Source: Undaria pinnatifida
Taxonomy: Eukaryota; Sar; Phaeophyceae; Laminariales; Alariaceae
DNA length: 64,000 nt
Direction of reading: 5' to 3'
Assembly: GCA_012845835.1 (NCBI GenBank)
Contig: JABAKD010000017.1
Span: 3,776,367 to 3,840,366 of the forward strand
Positions 11,195-23,500 of the stretch are shown here, piece after piece; position 1 is the stretch's first letter; each line of letters begins with the position of its first letter. The translations under genes and the position numbers were made by a program. The notes under the pieces are model-generated. The model did no database searches. It was not told the DNA's origin and saw nothing but the letters and a program-made list of their open reading frames with translations.

Positions 11195-13955
11195 TTACCT
11201 GTTGCGGCAAAAAGGCGCAACCAAGAGCAAAACAATCAAAAAAACAAAAACATGAAATCACGGTATAAAAGAAAAAGTTGTAATACCAAGAACAGAGTTG
11301 ATAAAAACTCACTTGTCCACCCGTTGTATGGTGGATGGGTCTGCGGAGATGTACTCCAAGTAGGCGTGAACCAGCGGGATCAGCCCCGGGAAATCCCCCT
11401 GTGTATCATGCAAATTCAGCCAAAGTGTTTAACACGGCAATCGTTGTGGGTCAGGATAAAAATCAGATGGGAAAGAGTGGCCAACAACACTGAGCATCGT
11501 TTCGGGCTAAATCCGCGATCAAACGGGGTACAGATACACATACAGACGCAAGCAAAGATACAAGATATGCAACAAACGGAATGCACATACAGGGGCAAAT
11601 TTCGGATACAGGTATAGATAAGGCAAAATTTCGGATACATGTATAGATACACATACATATACAGATAAATATTTCTTGGAAACAGCGTTTCGTTAAGTTT
11701 GCATTACAACAGTAATTTCTTGGAAACAGCGTTTGGTTAAGTTTGCAGTACAACAGTAAAAGCGTTAAAAAAGCGAAACCCACACCTTCCCCTCCAATAT
11801 CTGAAGGACGGTCATCTCCTCAATGCCGCTCTTCGGGTCGAAATCGCATGGGCTATAAGTCTCCCCACCCTCCCCCACCCTCCCCCGCGCTGCCCCTCGC
11901 CCCTCCCCCGCACCGCCTGCCGCGACACCACCCTCCACCCCCCCGTCTTCCCCTTCATCGGGCACGTAATCCACGTTGCTCCGGAAAAAGAATTTACCCT
12001 TCGTGGCGGCGTCCCTCGCGTGTGCCCTGCGCATGTTTTCGTCCACCTTTTGGGGTGGGGAAGGGGCGGGAGGGGGGGGGGGGGGGGGGGGGGGGTACTC
12101 AGACTGTGCATGGCCGTAGTCGTATGACCATAGACCCCCGCCTTCCTACTATGCCGGGACGGAACACGTTGGGTTTGCTCCACCAACCAGGCAGGGGGGG
12201 GGGGGGGGGGGGGTAATGGGATTGGTGTCCTGAGGTTCGTTTGGCTGCTGTTTCTTTTCACGTGGTTGTTTGGATCTCCACGTTGTTCCGGGAAAAGATT
12301 GTTCCGTCGGGGGCAACGTCCCTCGCGTATGCCAGACGCGTGTTTTCGTCCACCTTCAACAAATTAGACTATTCATTTATTTTTTTGGGGGGGGGGCTGA
12401 TGGGGTGAATCATATCGGGGAGGGTCTGACGATTGGTTGGGTTTGGGTGGGTTAGGAAGGGGGGCGGGGGGGGGGTCGGGGGGGGGGGGGGGGGGGGGGG
12501 GGGGTAATATTTTGATTCCTCTGTTACACTTGTTTCGATTTTCGGAAGAGTGATTTTCGTGCAAGATTTAGCTGCGGGCGGCGCGAAAAAACGGGTAATT
12601 TACTACCAGTGGGCGGGCAAACACTCAAAACATAGCAGGAAAAACTCGTAACACAAACAACCAGCTAGCTATGTACCCGGCATAATACTACCAGTATACG
12701 ACAATTCAGAAGGAGTGGTAACACAATTTTCTTTCGATTGCCGGCAAGATTTACAGGCCACTGAGGGGCAATGTTGTGCAAATAGGAAACCCCCTCGCCC
12801 CCTATCCCTCCCCCGCTCACCTTGTAGAGGGCGATGTAGAGGGCCAAGTCTAAAAGCGAGAATAACAGTAGGTAGACCTCAAAAAAGATACACATGTTAT
12901 GTAGTAGTACCAGGTATACGAAATCCCCCCTACTCCGTCCTATTCCCTCCTCCAATTTCCTTGCTGAGGCTCTCCATTTACCTCTACCCCCCCCCCGATT
13001 GAAAAGGGCCTTCAGATAATATGAAACCCCCGCCTTCCCCCATTCCCTCCTCCATTCGCCTACCTTATCGAGGGGCATGTAGAGGTTCAAGTCGAGAGCA
13101 AGGATGACCCTGGTAACCAGCACGATGAACACCGTGTAAGCAGCATTCTCGAAATCCGTCTGCCATGTAAACGCAGTTCCAGACCGGAAACCAACAAAAA
13201 CGATTCAACGAAAAACGGTTCGGCGAAAACGAAACGATTAGGCGAAAACGAAACGATTAGGCGGAGAAAATAACGATTTCAAACGGATCAAGCTAGGGGA
13301 GGGAGGGAGGGAGGGAGGGAGGGAGGGGAGCGGTTGCAAGCAGCATTCCCGAAATCAGCTTTTGCATTTTAGGTATAGAGCTCCTCAAATTGGGACCCTA
13401 AGAAAAGCAACGGTGCACCGCTACTGCGCAAACATCCCACGGCAGCGGGCTTCGCATCTCGGGCGGAAAAAAGTTACGGCCGGTTGAGCTCCTGAAACGA
13501 GGAACCGCCGGAAATCACTCCCTACCTTAGGACTAGCGCATAGATAGTGCTGGTCGGGTTGATCGGGCGAAGGCCGCCGAAGACATGCTTCCGGTGAGAG
13601 GTTGACAGACATCTTCACGATAGGAGCTCAGAAAAATCTTAGAATCTGCTGCACCGTGGGATTACTCGACATCGTCACACGCGTCCCAAGCAGCCCGTTC
13701 CCCCCCCCAAGCCGGGGTTCAGGCCCACAAGGAGCCACCTTTACCTACACGTCACAATTCTGAGCCATTGTCTTAGGATAACGTAATGGCAGTCGGGGAA
13801 GTTGGTTTGGCCCAAATTTTTCTTCCAGTACTACGACGAGGAGAAACATAAAAACAAAAATCCTAAAAAGACTATAAATACTACGTTATAAAAAAAGAGG
13901 GAAAATAAGTATTTTTTTATTGAAGGGAAAAATAATGAAAGAAAAAAAAAAATAC

Positions 13956-13987
<32 letters not shown>

Positions 13988-14456
13988 AAGGGGGACAACA
14001 AATAATCGTTTTCCGGAAAAAAAATTATGTTCCGACCGCCGGTTTAGACTCTATAACCCAAGCCCTAACACCGACCCCAACCCTACCCATAGAACTTTGT
14101 CCCGGGGGAAAAAAGAAATCCGACGGGTTTTTTTTCGGTGTTGAAAACTTGATCGACCACGCGAAAACTCACGCAACAAAACAACGCTTACTAAAACGGG
14201 CGATCGATGTAGAACGCAGCTTGAAAAACATTCGTATCGGCCCGAAATTCGTCGAACTCACAGCAGACGTCGTTGGAACAACTACATAAACCATTCTCCG
14301 GTTTCCATGCCGCATCCCATGATAATAACCCAGACGTCTCGTAAAGGATACTGCCGACAAGGGTTCATTGATCGCGAGCGAAACGTGGCATGCGTCCCAC
14401 ACGGGGGGTTCAGTGCTAAAAGGATGAATGAATCGCGAGCGAAGAGAGATTCTAAT

Positions 14457-14518
<62 letters not shown>

Positions 14519-17500
14519 GCGGCGACAAATTAAAAAAGCGCGGCTAATTTCCAGCCCCACCCGCGTGCCCGAATCTCTGTGTGCCGGTGGAGGTGCCCTG
14601 CATTTTTTTTTTTGGCTTCTCGCGGGAGGAGCTCTATAGACTATACATCATCAAAAGAAAAATTGAAGTGAAGCTGAAAGTGCAACCAGATGAACAGACA
14701 TACAAGACCCATGGGCTAGGTATACAACACAAAAACAAACATCAAGAAGGACAAAAAAAGCATGCACACACGAAAAAAAAAGACAATTCCGATGATTTAG
14801 GGAATAACCTTTTTTCCAACTCCCAAAAAAATATCCTACTCTAGGTAAATCCAAGCATTTTTGTCCCCATACCGGGAGTGCGGTGCTAAAAGATAAAAAT
14901 GCCAAAAAGAGGTACACCTCTATCGTAGCAGGTGTACCGCGTCCTGTCCAACGACCGGCATGTCCCAACACCAACACAGTCACCAACAAAAAAAAAGAGT
15001 CGTTGTGTGTCGGACGACCAACCGGTTGCATCGGGTTCCCTTCTTCCCACCAACGCACACACCTGGCGGCAGATACATAAAAAAAAACACGCGGCTTGCA
15101 AAGATGGGTATCGACTCAAAATCCATCCCACTCACAACTGACGTGTTTCAAACAGGTTTATAAAACACCCACCAGCGCAGGCCCCTATTAATAGCGAGAG
15201 CTACAGCAGTATAGTTAAAGCCCCCAAATCAACGACAGCAGTGACCAGCCTACCAGCTGAATCTCCAAGCTTCGGAATTCCGTCCTCCATCCAACGTGAG
15301 GATCGTTCGGGCTGATCCGAGGGGGCGGAGGCTTCCACCGCACGGTCTGCCAGTTGGTCGACTGCAGGTTTTCGAAGTGATCCACCTGGGACGGATATCG
15401 ATTGCACCGACCGGTCGATTAGGTTGCTATAGCTTGCTGGCGGGTTGGCTGGCTGATTAGTTTCAGGGCTTTGTCTCGTCCGCCTGTGGCGGATCCATTC
15501 CAACCATCGATGGACCGACCGGTCTGATTAGCCTCCACGAGCGAAGACACGGGAAAAAAGCACCAGGTATGACGCAATCGGTTTGTCGCCGCGACATGTC
15601 ACCTTAACTTAGCATCATCGTTCACGTCGAGAACCCAGTCGGTGCCTCCTCTTCTCAGGTACGCTATCGGCGTTGCTACACGCCACCCTGAACGAAGCCT
15701 TTTTCTCAGTCATACGAATACCCCAACGGTCCTCATATCATTCGACGAAAATCCATGAAATTTGATGAAAATTGACGAGCACAAGAAAGATGAAACGCGG
15801 GAATGCTGAACCCTATGCGCGATCAAAATGAAAGCGTGTACCGGGAGGGGGGGGGGAGGAAAGACACCTGTGACCACGGCTTAAGCTTGCCCACAAGGTC
15901 GTTGAGGGTAAAAGCAACCTCTTACGAGTTCAGCTGTAGAGTAAAATGTGACGATAGAAAACATCCAAAAAAAAAAACTGTCGTCCACAGTGAAAAGGCG
16001 CTTACCTCCTCGTCATCGTCCACCTCCTCTATCCGACCTTCGAAGATCACTAATGGGTCCCTCGAGAACAGGTGCGCGATATGCTTCGAGAGGGCCTGCC
16101 CAGATAAACAAACGGGGACCGGGGACAGGGACGCGGGGAAAGGCACACGGGGTCAAGGGATAGGGGACGCAAACACCGGGATAGGAGACGCAAACACCGG
16201 GATCGGGGGTGCAAACACGGGATGGGGAGCGCAAACACTGGGATGGAGGACGCAAACAGGGGGATAGGGGACGCAACTACGGGGGGATAGGGGACGCAAC
16301 TACGGGGGATAGGGGACGCAACTACGGGGGATAGGGGACGCAACTACGGGGGTGGGGGACGCAAACACGGGGATAGTGGACGTAAACACGGGGATAGGGG
16401 ACGGGGGGGAAACACGAGAAGAGGGGGTACGGACATGGGGATAGCGGACGTCAACAAAGGAAAAGGGGGCCCACAACATGGGTATAGGTGGCGGGAATAC
16501 GGGTACAGGGGACACGGACACGGAAACAAAGGACAAAATAAATTGACATCGCCTATATTACGTAATCACCATCATCATGGTCATCACCAATGCCATAGTC
16601 GGCACCAAGCTTCCGACGCGTGCTACGATAGAGGTTCACCACCTTTTTTCTGAGGTTCCTCAGTTTGGGAGCTTACGACATGTTCTACCCAAAAAACTGA
16701 TTCGGAGAGAAAAATAAAACTGCTACCAGATGAAAAATCCCATGATGGCCTAGGTACACCACGAGAATCACGAGAAAAAAAAAATGGCCAATTTCTGACG
16801 AGTTGGGGTTCAGGAGCCCCGTCATTCGGACAACACTTCCGACGAAAACTGCTACCTCTATCGCAGCACGCGTTCAGCCCAATCATCATCGTCACGGTAT
16901 ACCTGGTACATGGTACATGGTATGTGGTACACGGCCATATATGGCGACACGGTATGCGCTATACGGTACGTACCGGGTCGATCCCCCGGTCCAGCAAAGC
17001 CTGGCGCGACGGCCCGTACACGGTACATGATAAACGGTAGTACCTGGTAAACCGTGTGGTGTGATACGTAACGCCAGGTACACGGTGAACGACCGTGGTA
17101 GGTACCGGACTGATTCCTTAGTTCAGCGAAGCCGGAATGGTCTACGGTAAACGGTAACCCGGTACACGGTACGTACCGGGTCTATTCCCTTGTCCAGCAA
17201 AGTCTGGCGCGAGGGCTCATCCACCGGGCATTCGATGTTGTTGTACTTGTTCACCACTCGACACCGGTCCGTCCCCGTGCGGCAGTTGTAGATGAACGTA
17301 CTGATAGAATCGTACCTTGGAAGCCGTTGATCAGAAAGCACATCAAAGTCACGGAAATGGGACCATACGGGTTCGTCGTCAGAGCAGAGAAACCGAAATG
17401 GTAGGATGCAAAACAGTACATTTCCTGCGAGAAACGCCTCACTGCAGTACCTGTCACGAAAGACTCGGACCGACACCAGCATACAACACTTCAGTAAAAA

Positions 17501-20500
17501 GGGCATCCAAGTATCTGAGTCCCCCCCCCCCCCACATACCACCACCACCCTCCCCTATCCCTTTCCCCTACCTTCCTCCCTCCGTCCCCTCCGCGCCCAA
17601 CCCCCCCAACACGCTCCCACCCCAAAACAGACAAAAAAAATCCGAGGCCTCACCTGTTCTTCGGCTGACGCGTCACGCCCCCGTCCCCGCCCCACCCCTC
17701 CTCTACAAATTGCCCGCCCCCCGCCCTTTCCCCGTGCCCAACACACCAAACCCTTCTAAGCCCCGATAGAAAGGCATGCACGTTTATTTAAACAAACTGC
17801 TCGGAAATAGAGCGGGACCATGTTCTCGGTAGTGACCAGGTAAAAAGTCTCATCTGCTCTTCGGCCGGTGCCTCACGCCCCCGCGCTTCCAAATCCCCCC
17901 TCCTCCCCTACGAACTCCCCAGCCTCGACCCCCCCTCCCCCGATGGTTTCATCCCCTGCTACTTCTGCTACAACTATCAGACCACTTGTCTACGTTTCTT
18001 TAGAAAAACTGCTTGGAAATAGAGCGGGACGATGTTCTCAGTAGTGACCAGGTAAAAAGTCTCATCTGCTCTTCAGCCGGTGCCTCATGCCCCCGCGCTT
18101 CCAAATTCCCTCTCCTCCCCTACGAACTCCCCAGCCTCGACCCCCCTCCCCCCCCCCCGATGGATTCATCCTCTTCCCCTGCTACTACTGCTACAACTAT
18201 CAGACCACTATTCTAATGCCCGCCCCTCCGGCCCCTCCCGACCCCCCCCACCCCCCCCCCCCGAAACATACCAAAACTTCCCTTACCTGCTCTTCGGCTG
18301 GCGCCTCACGCGCCCGTCCACGCCCCACACGTCCTCCTCCTCTACGAATTCCCCGGCCTCGAACTCCCCCCTGATGGTTTCATCTCGAGGTCGCATCTCT
18401 TCTTCCGTGCGGTCGTCGACGGAGGCTGAGATGGTGTCCCAGCGCACGTCCGTGTCAGCTAGTCGCCCCCTGGCGGTTCATAAGCGAGAGAGGCAATGCG
18501 CGTTAGCGTGCTAGCACTTTTGCCTTTCGGGACCTAGGTACAACGGCGCAACTCTTTGGGGACTTGGTCGTACAGTAGTACAGCGATAAAACAAGCAAGG
18601 GAATGCAGCTATCATCATAGCATGAGAGGGCAACACACGACAGATAGTTGACGGCATGCTACACATGCTACGCGTGTGTAGTGGCACTCCTTGCGATGGA
18701 GCCCCTCCCGTATGAACAACAATAACACCACCCCCTAAGCTAGCAGCCCGTCTACCTCCGTGTGGCTAGCCCTGCAATCGTCAATTTATTCGTCTTTTTT
18801 TCCCCTCTTCAAGCCCATAGGGGCGAACCAATGGCAACAGCTGTGATGCTATCGCCCGTAGAGAGACGCGATGCGCGTGAGCTCGTGTGGAACCCAGGCA
18901 CAGCGACAAAAAAAAACAAGAGTTCCGGCTCCGGGTACCGCTCACCTGTGTATCGGGGTCGACGCGCTGAGCGCCAGCATGATCGGGCTAACCACCGCGA
19001 GCTGGTCGAACATGTACCGCGACTCGTCGATGTCTCGGGCCTGCCGAGGACCGCGGAGCATCAAGCGAGCTGTGTAGATTGGGCGTTCGACAGATTCTGC
19101 ATCACACTCCCCACCACCCACCACTATCATCCCCCTGCCATCACCACCACCACACCACCCTTCCCCTCCATGAATACACCCCTCCTCGCCCCCCCGCCCC
19201 CCCCCCTTCTCCAACTCCGTCCTCCCACCAGCGCCGTGGACCAACACCACCTCCAACACCACCAACATCACCAACAACAAGACAATCACAACCACTACCA
19301 CCACCACACCAACCACCACCACCGCCGCCACCACCACACCCACCACCACCACCACACCCACCACCACCACCACACCGCCGCCACCGCTACACCCACTATC
19401 AAGGCATCCCTACCCCCGCCTCCCAATCAACCACCAACACCAACACCAACACTACCATTAATACTACCCCCCCCCCCCCCCCTCACCCCACCCTCCACCA
19501 TCACCCCTTGCCTGGAAGGTGACCTGCAGGCAACAGCAGCCCATCCCGAACGCCATGGCATCCATGTGGATCGTTGGCGGCGATGACGACGAAGACGCCT
19601 CCTGGAACTCCGGGGTGCGCTCGTCCCGGTAGAGGGGGATCTGGATGTCAACCTTAATTGAAGGTGGACGCAGAACAAGGAGGAATACAATTGGCCTCCC
19701 GTGCAGTGGTTTCATCGCTAAGAAAAGCATAACATGTATCATACGAGTACACAAAAACGGTCCGAACAAGAAACGAAACGCACACAAGAAGAAAAAAAAA
19801 AAAAAAACAGCACTTTCAGATCCGCTTTCTCATTATGGGTACGAAACACTTGGCATTAGACTATTAATGGGATAATGATATCGGCCCAAACAAAAAACGA
19901 ACACAAAAAACGGAAAACGAAACACACACACCGTTCACAGAAGAAACGCACCATAATCAACACTTCCAGCACCGCCTTCCCATTATGGGTACAAACCCTT
20001 TGGGGATTAGACTAGGAATACATCACCGTTGGGGAAAGGGTTAACAAGCACAAATAAAGCACCGTTTACCTTCCTCCCCCGCCTCTCTCGGATGTTGGCT
20101 GACAGCGCCGCAAACCTCGGATGGGGATTGATCACGCTATCCGGCACGTACGCCGACTGCGCGATGGGACCTTCAGGCGATGCCGGTGGGTCTGTAAAGT
20201 CGCCAACTCCAAACAAGGGAAAATTGGTCATCTTTATCGACAACAAACGGAGAAAGGGGGGGGGGTGGGGGTGGGGTCAAAAGGGCAGCGTGGAGTTAGG
20301 CAAAGGGTCCAACGTTTACCGCGAAGCAATCGTTCAAGACAAACCATTCCTCACGAGCCGATTGCTTTAGGCCGAAGGAGCATGGGGATGGAGAGGGGGC
20401 GGGGGTTAACGCGGCGGGGGGGGCCGAAAAAAATTCAACGTTAAAAACGAAAGAGGTTGTCCCAGGCCCAACGTGGAACACGAAACTATTGCTTTGGGCC

Positions 20501-23500
20501 CAACGCGGAACAGGAAAACGATTGTTTTCGTCCGAGTACTTTTGCACTTGCGGAAAATAATTCAAAATAACCGCGGGGTCTGGCACGATGACGTGTGGGT
20601 ATGGCACGCTTGGCCTCCACACCAAGCACGGCATCTACGTACCACCAGCCTACAGAGGTTCTCCCCCCGGCGGCTTGCCACTGCGACAACACGTCTATTC
20701 CATTGCAACTCCACCTCTTCCGTCCCCTCCTCCTCTTTTTCCTCCTCTTCCACTTCCTTCTCGTGCTCTTCTTCCTCCTCCTTATCTCCTTCCTAAACTT
20801 CGTCGCCTTGCTCTTCCGCGTCTTCCCTTTTTCACTTCTCTTCCTCCTCTCCCCCCCCCCTTCCCTCCTCCTCCTTCTCCTCGTCCTTGTCGACAAAGAC
20901 CCAATATCAAGCGCCAAAACAGCCACTGATCAACCAACCCACTTCTTCCCAGCCCCTCCCTTTCTTTCTCCCTTACCCCACACCTCCTTCTCTTATCCGG
21001 TCCCTTGGGTACCCCCACTTCCTCCCTCCACTCGCCCCCTTTCCCTCATAACTTCCTCTCTCCATACACACTCCTTCCTCCCCTCCTCTCACCACACCCC
21101 TTCCACCCATCCCCTCTCCGTCCCCCGCCACCGATCCTCACCAACATGCCCTCTTCTACCCCCCCCGCCCACCGCCACCAAACAACTCACCGTGGGTGCG
21201 ACCTCATTCTCGCCTAGCGCGGTCAACAGTCTCTCAATTCTCAGACACATGTTCTCTAGTCGTGCCAAGCCCCCTCCCCCCCCTCTCCCTCCACCAAAAT
21301 CTCTACGTTGGTGAAATATCACCCTCTTATAGAGTCGTCAACCCCACCCCACTCCACCCCCCTCCCGATCCCGCCTCCATCATCTCACCGTTGGTGCGAT
21401 CTCATTCTCTCCCAAAGTCGCCAAGAGTCGCTTCCTCCTCAGGCGCATGTTCCGCTCTACTCGCGCCAAGTGGGTCGTGAGTCCCCTGAGGGGCCGCTTG
21501 GGGGTCCCCTCCAGCATCCAGGAGCCGTACTCCGGCATCCACTGGCAGCCTTCTGAACGATACGCGTGCTCGTCTTCCCTGACGAGGGCAGCAACACGGC
21601 AGGTCGGGGTACCAAAAGGGGAGGGTATTCTGATGCCGCAGCAGAGAGGCCTCACCGATCCCGAACATCGTACCTGGCTACGAATTCAACGCGACAAACG
21701 GAATGCTACAACACCCGCGTTGGACACAAAAGAAGGGGATGCAAAAATTGCGTCCCCTGGTGTGGGAAAAAGCCTCTCAGTTATGCAGACAGAGGTTGCG
21801 ACAGGTGAACGAACCCCTCGCCCAGGTATACATCAAAAGCATATTGATAGAGTAGTCGGGGGCCCCCAATATGGTAGTCTGAGATAGGCGATATCCCTCT
21901 ATAAGGCGGTCGAAATGGCTTGGCGCGACTGGGGAATCGCTCTCGTGACCCGGAACGAGTAAGGCGGCTTCCCCCGATCAGGCGGTCATAGACCAAAATC
22001 AAATTGTTGCAATAGTACGGGTGCCCCAATAAGGCGGTCTTGAGTGAGGCGATATCCCTCTATAAGGCGGTCAAAATCGTTTGGCCCCACCGGGAAATCA
22101 GTTGCACTCAAAACCTGGAACGAATAAGGCGGGTTCCCTCTGGACGGCGGTCGCATTGCTCTCTCTGCCACAACACCGCTTTACCTGGGGACCCCAAAAT
22201 TTTGTACGATAATGCCAATTTTCGCAATTTTATCTCGAGAAAACGGTTTAGCAAAAAAAATCCATCTCTATCAAAGCACGCGTTTTGGCGTACAAAATGT
22301 GGTGACTGGGACATCAACCGGGAGGGGGGGGCGGAGGGGGAGCAACGCGGAGAGGGCAGGGGCAACGGCAACACGACGGAAGCAAGCAACGGAGACGCGC
22401 GCTAAAATAACGACAGGGGTTACCTGGTAGAACGTTTTCGGGCAACACTTCTCTGCCCAACGAGGCTCCCCAACTACCGTCGGCATACATACCATTGGCG
22501 TTTTCAATCCTTACTGAACAACTACTGCAGGCGACGGAACTGGTCAGCGAGTTGCATTTTCCTTTTCTTCAAAATTAGAGTCTGGGCGAGGTGAAAGTAG
22601 GGATCCTCGAGCCCGCGTGCATCATCGAGTAAAGACGAGAAAGGGGAGCGTACCTCGTCTGGAGCTCTTTGACGACGTCGGCTGCTCTCGTCGATACCCG
22701 CACCTTTCTATTTACGGGGTCCATCTTCAGAATCGCATACTCCACCTGAACACAGAGGCAAGTAAAAAAAGGCGAGAGCATCAGCAAGGGCAACAGGAAG
22801 GGTACGAGAAAAGACAAAGGCAGTACCAAGAGCACGAGTACAAACAACGGCAACAGCAGAAGCAAGAGCAAAGCAAGAAGCAACGCAGGAACACCAGCAA
22901 GAGCAAGAGCAAGAGCAAGGGTACGAGCAACAACATACGCAAGGGAAGAGCAAGAGCTGGAGGAAAAAACAGGCAAGAATAGAGGCAAGAGCAACGGCAG
23001 TAAGGGCAACAGCAGCAGCAATTGCAAGCGCAACACCAGCAGCAACGAAACATAACGTAAAGCAACACGATACAACACAGCAAAGCACGGCGCAGCGCCC
23101 CTTGTACACGACATTGCCCAACACGGACCGACAGCAGCGCAACTCAATTCAAACCAAGACAACCGAACACACTACGAAATAGAAAAAAAAAACTAGCGCA
23201 ACACAACACAACAAAACACAACAGAATACAACACAACACAACACAACAGCAGCACAGCACAAAACAACCGAATCGAGAACATCACCACAACAAAACACAA
23301 CCCAAACCCACAAACAAAAAACAACCCAAAATCCCAAAACAACCCAAAACCCACACCCCCCCCCAAAACAGAAGGCGTGAACTAAGGCGGGGGGGGGGGG
23401 GGGGGGAGACGATAAAACCCAATTCACGCGCTGACTGACCTCATCCCCCCACTTGAGCTCGTCGTTCTGGATCCCCTCAACCTTCCTGTATCTCGACACG

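Noticed and set aside
22575-23162. 195-codon Leu/Cys-rich minus-strand frame resembling a membrane protein
   Set aside because: Mostly low-complexity intron 2; only its last part (22,654-22,745) is real, as GCLC exon 3.
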